From positions 1-13,092 of the forward strand of contig JBIIUJ010000071.1 in assembly GCA_044340025.1 (NCBI GenBank): a stretch of 13,092 nucleotides of DNA, written 5' to 3'. The translations under genes were made by a program, and so were the position numbers. Shown here in pieces: positions 1 through 5,950 of this stretch. The notes beneath the pieces were generated by a model that saw only the letters and a program-made list of their open reading frames with translations, did no database searches and was not told the DNA's origin. How positions within the stretch are numbered: the stretch's first letter is position 1; every line of letters begins with the position of its first letter. The DNA comes from JBIIUJ01 sp044340025 (lineage in GTDB: Bacteria > Pseudomonadota > Alphaproteobacteria > Caulobacterales > Aquidulcibacteraceae).

Positions 1-111
1 GCGGGCCAGAAGCGCATAGAGCGGGCAATCTTCGTCGCGCGCGGCGATCTCGGCGAACGTGCGCCAGTAGTCTGGGCGCCAGGCCTTTGATTGGTCGTGG
101 TTTTCGCTCAC
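1..111 (-). CDS. Unknown protein, N-terminal 37 residues only (cut by window edge)
   Basis: An open frame starts at GTG 111 and stays open to the left edge of the window. It reads VSENHDQSKAWRPDYW at its N-terminus and continues with acidic and aromatic residues, with no signal peptide or membrane segment in the visible part. The start is supported by a GAGG Shine-Dalgarno (minus strand, 122-119) seven bases upstream. It is also supported by a GTGA overlap with the TGA stop of the preceding gene, which implies translational coupling to the patatin/anchor-protein pair. The frame has no internal stop over 111 bases, but this is short, so identity cannot be established. I do not recognise a family. 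It is too short for the usual ORF-length cutoffs and easy to miss. Confidence 0.6.
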   Translation of the reverse strand, partial: MSENHDQSKAWRPDYWRTFAEIAARDEDCPLYALLAR

Positions 112-797
112 CCACGCGCCTCGGCGCCCACGATCTTGAGCGCGCCGTCGGCCGGGTCCAGCGCGATGCAGGCGCGCTCGAAGCTGCTGGTCGGGTGGCA
201 GAGCAACGGGCTGGCGGCGGCGCGGATTCGTTCCCATTCCTCCGCTGTCAGGGCCGTCGTCAGGCTGCCGCCCGCCGGACCGCCGAGCGCCTCGTCCCAG
301 GCCGGGAGGTCGGCGGTGGATCGCGGCCGGTCAGGCAGCAGCCGCAGCAAAAAGCCCTCGATATCGGCCTGCATCTGCACCTGGGTGGCGGCGGCGCTTG
401 CAAAACCAAGCTCTGCGGCGGGCGCTGCGAACTGATAGGGCTTCGCCCCGCCGCCGGGATCGATGGTGATGCGGATGTCAGCCTCGGGGCAGCTGCGGCC
501 GAGTGCTGCGGCATGCACCTTTCCGGCAGCCCCGCCGGGGCGCACCGGCAGCTGGCGGGCGGCCTCCGCGCGGCAGACGCCAGGCGGCGGCTCCAGCGCG
601 GGCGGGGCAGCCCCCGCCGCGGCCAGATCCGGCGTTGCGGCGCCGGGCGCAGCGATCGGCGGCGGCGCGGTAAGAGGATCGTCGGCGAAGACCGGCGTCT
701 CGGCCTGCCCCCCAAACGAGCCAGCCCCGACAAAGATGCCAAGGCCGAAGCTCACGACCATGCCAAACACGGCAAGGGATATCCACAAGGCGCGCAT
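108..797 (-). CDS. Membrane-anchored Ala/Pro-rich protein of unknown function
   Basis: This is a 229-residue protein. Residues 5-27 form a hydrophobic Gly-rich segment after a short Met-Arg start, so it is either a signal anchor or an uncleaved signal peptide. An Ala/Pro-rich low-complexity linker follows at about 36-73. The rest (about 74-229) looks like a small soluble domain with four cysteines at 75, 103, 200 and 210, which could form two disulfides if it is exported. That pairing is inference. I recognise no family. The ATG at 797 lies 6 bp after the stop of the patatin gene, with an AGG-type Shine-Dalgarno six bases upstream. Its TGA overlaps the GTG of the next gene, so it is the middle member of a three-gene unit. 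A periplasm-facing partner of the upstream lipase is possible but rests only on position. Confidence 0.8.
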   Translation of the reverse strand: MRALWISLAVFGMVVSFGLGIFVGAGSFGGQAETPVFADDPLTAPPPIAAPGAATPDLAAAGAAPPALEPPPGVCRAEAARQLPVRPGGAAGKVHAAALGRSCPEADIRITIDPGGGAKPYQFAAPAAELGFASAAATQVQMQADIEGFLLRLLPDRPRSTADLPAWDEALGGPAGGSLTTALTAEEWERIRAAASPLLCHPTSSFERACIALDPADGALKIVGAEARG

Positions 798-803
798 CCA
801 GAC

Positions 804-2537
804 CTACCCAAACCCGTCCATCATCCGACGCAGCGGCCCTTGCAGGTTGTGCAGCGCCGACACTGTGGCCTCATAGCCCGCCGCGACCGCCTGATCATAG
901 GCCTTCCAGTCGCGAAGCTCCACGCCCGAAAGATCCGGCGCGACCAGGAGATCCACCTTCTCGCGTCCGCCCCAGGGATCGATGTTTACTGTCGCGGCGC
1001 GGATCAGCAGGCCCGCGATGGGCGGCGGCGCATGAAAGCCACGCCGCGTGACCCAGGAAAAAAAGCCCGGCGGATCAATGAAGTCGGCAGCGTTGAGGCC
1101 ATGCTCACGCGCCACATCCACCCCGATGTTGGGCCCGCGATGCAGATCCTGCATCACATCCACCGGAAAATTGTTCAGGACCGCGCCATCCACCATGATG
1201 GAATCATCCTCAACCACAGGCGGCAGGATGCCAGGCAACGCGATCGAGGCGCGCAGCGCATGCCGCACGACGCCGGTGCGATGCACCCGGAAGGCGCCGG
1301 CCGTGAGGTTTGTCGAGACGCAGAAGAACGGGAGGCTCATGTCCTCGATGCGCGCCTGCCCGAAATGCTCTTCGAGCCGATCGTCCACGCGCCGACCGGA
1401 GGTCAGCGAGACGACGGGCAGGATGTAATCGGCCAGCGGATTGCTCTCCACAAAAGCTTTCCAGATGCGGCGCTCGATCTCCTCGTCGTCCCAGCCCATG
1501 GCGACGCAGGCGGCAACGACCGCGCCCATGGAGGTGCCGCCGACGAAATCGATCGGAAGGCGCGCTTCGCGGATCGCCCGAACCGCGCCGATATGGGCAT
1601 AGGCCCGTGCCCCGCCTCCCGAGAGCACAAGCCCCACCGAGAGCCCCGCCATGGTGCGCGCCAAGCGTGCGCAATCGCGATCTGCGGTCTCGGACCAGGA
1701 AAACACCCGCGCCGCATCGGCGGCCTCGATCCACTCGAGAGCGGCCGCCGCCTGGCGCACGGCGCCGTGCCGGATCAGGACCACGTCCACCAAGCGAAAC
1801 TGGCGCGCAGGCGAGGTATCGTCGGGCAAGAGGGGGCTGGACGGCCGCGCATCCGCCCGCGCGAGCAGCCAGATGCGATCGGCCTGACGCATGCAGAGCT
1901 TGCACCAGGCGGTATCCCCGATCGGCGCGGCGAGGATGACCACGTCGTTCCAGCGCTCGAGATCGTCAAACCAGCTCGAGGTCTGACGCTCGCCCTCTTC
2001 GCCCACCACGACGGCGCGCTTGCCCAGCCGGGCGAGCGATTCCTTCAGGAGGCGCGCCCGCAGCATGAGATCGATGGATGGCGACGTCGACAGCAGCGCA
2101 TAAACGCGTGGATCGGCGCGCGGATTGCGCCGGCGGGTCTGGCGGGTGCGCAGCAACATGGTCCGCGCGAGATTCTGCATCAGCGTCGGGTGGGTGCGGA
2201 TCAGCCGGTTGAAGGTCGCCCGATCGAGCATCAAAAGCTCGGTGTCGCGCAGCGCATAGACGCTCGCCGAATGCCGCTCGCCCGCGATCAGCGCCATCTC
2301 GCCTACCGGCTCGCCGGCGCGAATGTGGCCCACAAACTCCGACCGCCCGTCCGGAGCGCTGCGAAACGCGCCCAGGGAGCCGGACTTCACGAAGTAGAGC
2401 GCGTCTGCGGCCTCACCCTCCTTGAAGATCGGCCAGCCTGCAGGGGCGGAATACCAGCAGACGGAGCGGGCGACATCATCGATGGCGCGCTTGCCCGCAT
2501 CGCGCAGAAACGGAATGTCGGCGATATCCGGGGTCAT
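804..2537 (-). CDS. Patatin-like phospholipase with N-terminal cyclic nucleotide-binding domain
   Basis: This protein combines a cNMP-binding domain with a patatin (PF01734-type) hydrolase, as in bacterial NTE-like proteins. Numbering from the TTG at 2552, residues about 12-125 carry the cNMP-binding fold (KEGEAADALYFVKSGSL, then GEPVGEMALIAGERHSASV). A linker/Rossmann-like stretch spans about 150-300. The patatin domain has the oxyanion loop GGGARAYAHIG (312-322), the nucleophile elbow GTSMG with Ser341, and the catalytic Asp455 in DGA. All expected catalytic residues are present, so it should be an active serine hydrolase or lysophospholipase. No secretion signal is visible, so it is probably cytosolic or peripheral at the membrane. 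I chose ATG 2537 (577 aa) over the in-frame TTG 2552. Both starts have only weak G-rich Shine-Dalgarno sequences. Whether cAMP or cGMP really binds cannot be told from sequence. Confidence 0.93.
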   Translation of the reverse strand: MTPDIADIPFLRDAGKRAIDDVARSVCWYSAPAGWPIFKEGEAADALYFVKSGSLGAFRSAPDGRSEFVGHIRAGEPVGEMALIAGERHSASVYALRDTELLMLDRATFNRLIRTHPTLMQNLARTMLLRTRQTRRRNPRADPRVYALLSTSPSIDLMLRARLLKESLARLGKRAVVVGEEGERQTSSWFDDLERWNDVVILAAPIGDTAWCKLCMRQADRIWLLARADARPSSPLLPDDTSPARQFRLVDVVLIRHGAVRQAAAALEWIEAADAARVFSWSETADRDCARLARTMAGLSVGLVLSGGGARAYAHIGAVRAIREARLPIDFVGGTSMGAVVAACVAMGWDDEEIERRIWKAFVESNPLADYILPVVSLTSGRRVDDRLEEHFGQARIEDMSLPFFCVSTNLTAGAFRVHRTGVVRHALRASIALPGILPPVVEDDSIMVDGAVLNNFPVDVMQDLHRGPNIGVDVAREHGLNAADFIDPPGFFSWVTRRGFHAPPPIAGLLIRAATVNIDPWGGREKVDLLVAPDLSGVELRDWKAYDQAVAAGYEATVSALHNLQGPLRRMMDGFG

Positions 2538-2760
2538 GGCGCCAGCCCCCAAACGCCCCTCCCCGGCGAAGGCAGGGGCCCAGACCGCAAAGCGCTGCGC
2601 TCCAGGGCCTGGCCGCCGGTCTTCGCTGCCGCGAGGAGGTTGTCGCTCAATCCGACGCCGCGCGGAAACGCCATTTCGGCGGAGCGGGACGACAAGCGGG
2701 AACGACCGGGACTAGAATGCACGCTAACCACTGTAAGCGACTCGCAGCGAGGTTGTCCCG
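2538..2760. other. Divergent spacer between patatin gene and mccB
   Basis: This 223-bp spacer separates two divergent genes. It contains a REP-like palindrome at 2561-2612, described separately. It also holds an imperfect repeat, GCGGGACGAC (2684-2693) and GCGGGAACGAC (2696-2706). A TAGAAT hexamer (2713-2718) could be the -10 box of mccB, although no convincing -35 stands 16-18 bp upstream. The mccB Shine-Dalgarno GCGAGG is at 2747-2752. On the minus strand a 65-codon open frame (2731-2534) ends in an ATGA overlap with the patatin start. I treat it as a possible leader rather than a gene, because half of it is encoded by the REP-like element. Confidence 0.5.
2561..2612. repeat. REP-like palindromic element
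   Basis: Positions 2561-2578 read CCCCGGCGAAGGCAGGGG. This folds into a hairpin with a CCCC/GGGG stem, a G-A mismatch, a GC/GC extension and a GAAG loop. A second 11-bp palindrome, CCAGGGCCTGG, follows at 2602-2612. This layout resembles the short dispersed palindromes of many alphaproteobacterial genomes, where a GGGGNNNCCTTCGCCGGGG-type core lies between genes. It sits about 25 bp upstream of the patatin start codon, so it would be in the 5' leader of that mRNA. Only one copy lies in this window, so the repeat nature is inferred from the pattern, not seen. Confidence 0.5.
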
Positions 2761-4368
2761 GTGAGCATTCTCAAGAGCGGCCTTGATGGCGATGCGGCGG
2801 CGTTCGGTCGCAATCGCGCCGCCATGGAGGCCCTGATCCAGGATTTGCGCGCCCGGACCGCGCAGGCCGCGCTCGGCGGCTCCTCGCAGGCGCGCGAGCG
2901 GCATGTGGCGCGCGGCAAGCTTTTGCCGCGCGAACGGGTGGAGCGCCTGCTCGATCCCGGCGCCCCGTTTCTGGAGCTGTCGCCGCTCGCCGCCAACGGC
3001 CTGTATGAAGGCGACGTGCATGGCGCCTCGCTGATCACCGGCGTCGGCCGGGTCAGCGGGCGCGAATGCGTGATCGTCTGCAATGATCCCACGGTGAAGG
3101 GCGGCGCCTATTATCCGCTCACGGTAAAAAAGCATCTGCGCGCGCAGGAAATCGCGCTCGAGAACCGGCTGCCATGCCTCTATCTCGTCGATTCAGGCGG
3201 CGCCAATCTGCCGTATCAGGCCGATGTCTTTCCCGATCGGGAACACTTCGGCCGGATCTTCTACAATCAGGCGCGGATGTCGGCCGAAGGCGTGGCTCAG
3301 CTTGCTGCGGTTCTGGGCTCCTGCACGGCGGGCGGCGCCTATGTTCCCGCCATGAGCGACGAAACGGTGATCGTGCGCCGTCAGGGCACGATCTTTCTGG
3401 GCGGCCCCCCGCTGGTGAAAGCCGCGACGGGGGAAGTGATCTCGGCGGAAGACCTCGGCGGCGCCGACGTGCACGGCAGGCGCTCGGGCGTGGTGGATCA
3501 CGTGGCTGCAGACGACGCTCACGCCCTCCACATTCTGCGCGAGATCGTGACGACCCTGCCGCCGGCGAGCAGGACCGACATCGGCGTAAGGCCTACCGCG
3601 GCCCCGCTCTACCCCGCCGAAGACCTGCTTGGGCTTATCCCACAGGACGTGCGCACCCCTTATGACGTGCGCGCGGTGATCGCGCGGCTCGTCGACGGCT
3701 CGGCCTTTCACGAGTTCAAGGCCCTCTATGGCGAGACGCTCGTGACAGGCTTCGCCCGGATCGAGGGGATGCCGGTGGCGATCGTCGCCAATAATGGCGT
3801 CTTGTTTTCCGAGAGCGCGCAGAAGGGCGCCCATTTCATCGAACTCGCCTGCCAGCGGCGCACCCCGCTCCTCTTCTTGCAGAACATCTCCGGCTTCATG
3901 GTCGGCGGCGACTATGAGGCGCGCGGCATCGCCAAGGACGGGGCGAAGATGGTCACCGCCGTCGCCTGCGCCACTGTGCCCAAGATCACGGTGGTGATCG
4001 GCGGCTCGTTCGGGGCGGGCAATTACGCCATGTGCGGGCGGGCCTATTCGCCGCGCTTCCTGTTCCTCTGGCCCAACGCACGCACCAGCGTGATGGGCGG
4101 CGAGCAGGCGGCCAGCGTTCTGGCGACGCTGCGCCGGGAAGGGATGGAGGCGAAGGGCGCCGCCTGGAGCGCGCAAGAGGAGGACGCGTTCAAAGCGCCT
4201 ATCCGTGCGCGCTATGAGGAGGAAGGCAGCCCCTATTTCTCCACCGCGCGGATTTGGGATGACGGCGTGATCGATCCGCGCGATACACGCCGCGTTGTGG
4301 CGTTGGCGCTTTCGGCGTCGTTGAACGCACCCATTCCGCCCCCGCGGTTTGGCGTGTTCCGGATGTGA
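2761..4368 (+). CDS. mccB: Methylcrotonyl-CoA carboxylase beta (carboxyltransferase) subunit
   Basis: This 535-residue protein belongs to the acyl-CoA carboxylase beta family and has the length usual for MCC-beta. It would transfer the carboxyl group from carboxybiotin to 3-methylcrotonyl-CoA in leucine degradation. Seen in the sequence are the N-terminal carboxyltransferase half with FGRIFYNQARMSAEG (163-177) and the first oxyanion-hole motif GSCTAGGAYVPAMSDE (186-201). The C-terminal half has QNISGFMVGGDYE (374-386) and GGSFGAGNYAMCGRAYSPRF (414-433), followed by an MGGEQAA motif. These favour MCC over propionyl-CoA carboxylase. Geranyl-CoA carboxylase beta is the main alternative. The start is GTG 2761 with GCGAGG eight bases upstream. 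The alpha (biotin carboxylase/BCCP) subunit is not adjacent here, so it must be encoded elsewhere. Confidence 0.93.
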   Translation: MSILKSGLDGDAAAFGRNRAAMEALIQDLRARTAQAALGGSSQARERHVARGKLLPRERVERLLDPGAPFLELSPLAANGLYEGDVHGASLITGVGRVSGRECVIVCNDPTVKGGAYYPLTVKKHLRAQEIALENRLPCLYLVDSGGANLPYQADVFPDREHFGRIFYNQARMSAEGVAQLAAVLGSCTAGGAYVPAMSDETVIVRRQGTIFLGGPPLVKAATGEVISAEDLGGADVHGRRSGVVDHVAADDAHALHILREIVTTLPPASRTDIGVRPTAAPLYPAEDLLGLIPQDVRTPYDVRAVIARLVDGSAFHEFKALYGETLVTGFARIEGMPVAIVANNGVLFSESAQKGAHFIELACQRRTPLLFLQNISGFMVGGDYEARGIAKDGAKMVTAVACATVPKITVVIGGSFGAGNYAMCGRAYSPRFLFLWPNARTSVMGGEQAASVLATLRREGMEAKGAAWSAQEEDAFKAPIRARYEEEGSPYFSTARIWDDGVIDPRDTRRVVALALSASLNAPIPPPRFGVFRM

Positions 4369-4378
4369 GGCAGTCTGA

Positions 4379-4807
4379 ATGGGTGGGCAGGAGCGCTCGG
4401 CGATCGTCTGGATCGCGCTGTCTTTTGTGGCCTGGATGGGCGGAAACGCCATTCTGGCGATGATGGGCGCAGAGCCGATGGCGATACGGCTCATTCTGGC
4501 CTTTTTCACCTATCTGTTCGTGCTCGTGTTTGCCGCCGGCGTTCATGGCGTCCGGATCGCTGCTCACGCCGTGGCGCCCGCCAATCGGCTCGCCCGCTGG
4601 GGCGTGATCGTCGTCTCGTGCGCGGTCTTTGGCGCAGCCGGAGCCTGGGTGTTGCAGTTTGGCCCGATCATCAACCTGACCGAGATCGGGCGGCTGGTGT
4701 TTGGCGGCTTGATCGCCCTGGTTGCGATCGTGGCGGTCGGCCTGCTCGACTGGCTTGAAAGTCCGCAGCCGCCGCCGGCAGGCAAGCGCGACCACACCGA
4801 CGGCTAG
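4379..4807 (+). CDS. Four-helix integral membrane protein of unknown function
   Basis: This 142-residue protein has four predicted membrane segments at about 8-29, 35-57, 72-93 and 104-124. A short hydrophilic, Pro/Lys-rich tail ends in KRDHTDG. No catalytic motif or conserved charged residue inside the helices stands out, and I do not recognise the family. The ATG at 4379 lies 10 bp after the mccB stop, with GAGG (4367-4370) overlapping that stop as the Shine-Dalgarno, so the two genes are probably co-transcribed. Its TAG is only 9 bp from the convergent sufA stop. A role in leucine degradation is not implied by the sequence. Co-transcription is the only link. Confidence 0.8.
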   Translation: MGGQERSAIVWIALSFVAWMGGNAILAMMGAEPMAIRLILAFFTYLFVLVFAAGVHGVRIAAHAVAPANRLARWGVIVVSCAVFGAAGAWVLQFGPIINLTEIGRLVFGGLIALVAIVAVGLLDWLESPQPPPAGKRDHTDG

Positions 4808-4816
4808 GCGGCGGGG

Positions 4817-5206
4817 TCAGTCTGCGTCGGGCTGCGCCGCAACGATGGTCACGCTCTCGCCACAGCCGCAGGCGTCGGTCTGGTTGGGATTGCGGAACAC
4901 GAACTTCGACGACAGCACCGTGGTCTCGAAATCGATCTCGGAGCCCAGCAGAAACAGCACCGCCTTGGCGTCGATCAGGACCTTCACGCCCTGATCCTCC
5001 ACCACCTCGTCGAGGGGTGAGGCCGCATCGGCATAGTCCATGACATATTCCATGCCGGCGCAGCCGCCATTCTTCACGCCCACACGCAGGAACGGCTTCT
5101 CGGTGCGCGCCATCACCGCACGAACGCGATCAGCCGCCGCCGGCGTAAGGCGCACGACCTGCGGGCGCGGACGGCGGGGACGGGGCGGGGCGAGAACGTC
5201 GCTCAT
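4817..5206 (-). CDS. sufA: A-type iron-sulfur carrier SufA (HesB/IscA family)
   Basis: This 129-residue protein is an A-type carrier that receives Fe-S clusters from the SufBCD scaffold and passes them to target apoproteins. The three ligand cysteines are all present: Cys49 in GGCAGMEY, and Cys113 and Cys115 in ACGCGES, near the C-terminus as the family requires. The N-terminal 15 residues are an unusual Pro/Arg-rich extension (PPRPRRPRPQ). I chose ATG 5206 over longer in-frame starts because the upstream part has no family similarity and because this ATG overlaps the TGA of the preceding small gene (ATGA). It is the last gene of the suf operon. ErpA or IscA are alternative names within the same family, and the operon context favours SufA. 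Confidence 0.93.
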   Translation of the reverse strand: MSDVLAPPRPRRPRPQVVRLTPAAADRVRAVMARTEKPFLRVGVKNGGCAGMEYVMDYADAASPLDEVVEDQGVKVLIDAKAVLFLLGSEIDFETTVLSSKFVFRNPNQTDACGCGESVTIVAAQPDAD

Positions 5207-5319
5207 TTGCGAGCCGTTTGCCGGGGAGCGGTCAGGAGATCGCGGTTCAGCAGGAGCACGACGCCGACCATGGTCAGCAGCCCACCACCGAACCACGCCA
5301 TCAGTTCAAACGCTGTCAT
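5203..5319 (-). CDS. Single-pass 38-residue membrane microprotein in suf operon
   Basis: This very small frame begins MTAFELMAWFGGGLLTMVG and ends RQTARK. Residues about 5-24 form one hydrophobic helix followed by a positively charged tail, which predicts a single-pass protein with its C-terminus in the cytosol. The ATG at 5319 overlaps the stop of the previous small membrane gene (ATGA), and its own TGA overlaps the sufA start (ATGA). This double coupling is the main evidence that it is translated. A longer frame from 5478 exists, but its extra 53 residues overlap the previous gene and look like a shadow. No family is recognised. A membrane partner of the SUF machinery is an inference from position only. 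Confidence 0.6.
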   Translation of the reverse strand: MTAFELMAWFGGGLLTMVGVVLLLNRDLLTAPRQTARK

Positions 5320-5546
5320 GGCGAATCCTCCAAGCGGTTCAGCGGCCAGAGCGCCACCGAAAAGATAAGGCCTGAAAGCGCAAACGCAAACAGCATCAGG
5401 AGAAACGGCCCGTCGCCCGGGCGCGCCGTGCCCATGGCGAAGTTCACAAACAGCGGAAGCGACCCGCCGATCGCACATCCGCTTGCGATCGAGTTGAGAT
5501 AGCTCGCCAGCAGCTTTCGACGCTCGTTGCGGACCAGAACACTCAT
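5316..5546 (-). CDS. Two-helix 76-residue membrane protein in suf operon
   Basis: This small protein begins MSVLVRNERRKLLASYLNS, a basic amphipathic start. Two hydrophobic helices follow at about 17-38 and 47-68, and the end is acidic (RLEDSP). No known domain is recognised. I chose ATG 5546 because the MSVLVRNERRK start looks natural. A GTG at 5558, four codons upstream, overlaps the sufT stop as GTGA and is a real alternative (80 aa). Neither has a textbook Shine-Dalgarno, though a run of G lies directly before the ATG. Its TGA overlaps the ATG of the 38-residue microprotein. Two hydrophobic proteins in tandem inside a suf operon suggest a small two-component membrane unit, but its function is unknown. 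Confidence 0.7.
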   Translation of the reverse strand: MSVLVRNERRKLLASYLNSIASGCAIGGSLPLFVNFAMGTARPGDGPFLLMLFAFALSGLIFSVALWPLNRLEDSP

Positions 5547-5554
5547 CCCCCCGC

Positions 5555-5941
5555 TCACAGCATGTTCAGCGCCAGTTTCGCTTCATCGCTCATGCGGGCG
5601 GGCGTCCAGGGCGGATCGAAGGTGACGATCGCCTTGGCCCCCTTCACCCCGGTCACGGTCTTTGCCGCGTCTTCGATCTGACCAGGCAGCTCGCCGGCGG
5701 CCGGGCATGCCGGGGCGGTGAGCGTCATGTCGATCGTGACCATGCGGTCGTCGTCGATATCGACCTTGTAGATCAGGCCAAGCTCGTAGATGTCGACCGG
5801 GATTTCCGGGTCATAGACGCTCTTGAAAGCGGTCACGAGATCATCGGTGATCCGCGCGATCTCGTCAGGCGTCAGGGGACTCGCCTCACCCTCAGCGGGC
5901 GGCGGCGGCAGGATCAGGAGGTCGCGGGCGTCGTCGGCCAT
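5555..5941 (-). CDS. sufT: SUF-associated Fe-S assembly protein, DUF59/MIP18 family (SufT-like)
   Basis: This 128-residue protein matches the DUF59/MIP18 family associated with suf operons, which acts in maturation of Fe-S proteins. Key features seen are DPEIPVDIYELGLIYK (44-59), the TAPACP motif with the conserved Cys79, and the C-terminal DPPW (109-112) followed by MSDEAKLALNML, which is typical of the suf-linked subgroup. The first 20 residues are an acidic/Pro-rich extension. The ATG at 5941 lies 9 bp after the sufS stop. SufT family members are linked to maturation of Fe-S proteins under high demand, but the exact biochemical step is not settled. PaaD-type DUF59 proteins are the alternative and are disfavoured by the operon context. 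Confidence 0.92.
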   Translation of the reverse strand: MADDARDLLILPPPPAEGEASPLTPDEIARITDDLVTAFKSVYDPEIPVDIYELGLIYKVDIDDDRMVTIDMTLTAPACPAAGELPGQIEDAAKTVTGVKGAKAIVTFDPPWTPARMSDEAKLALNML

Positions 5942-5950
5942 GGCTTTGTC

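Noticed and set aside
2690..2718. mccB promoter with TAGAAT at 2713-2718
   Set aside because: The -10-like hexamer is good, but the expected -35 region (CGACAA) is a poor match, so it is noted only as a possibility within the spacer entry.
87..2786. 899-codon open frame on the plus strand across the patatin block
   Set aside because: The translation is Arg/His/Gly-rich with no domain, and it lies antisense to the patatin and anchor-protein genes, which have clear motifs. It is a high-GC shadow frame.
3193..4509. 438-codon minus-strand open frame antisense to mccB
   Set aside because: It has low-complexity Arg/His/Ala-rich composition and no motif, while mccB on the other strand is unambiguous.
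4769..4814. Inverted repeat CCGCCGCC / GGCGGCGG at the convergent junction, considered as a terminator
   Set aside because: The arms are 8 bp but the loop is 30 nt and there is no T-run on either strand, so an intrinsic terminator cannot be supported.
5320..5478. 91-residue version of the small membrane protein starting at 5478
   Set aside because: The added N-terminal part is Arg/Cys-rich shadow sequence inside the preceding gene. The internal ATG at 5319 gives an ATGA overlap and a clean membrane helix.
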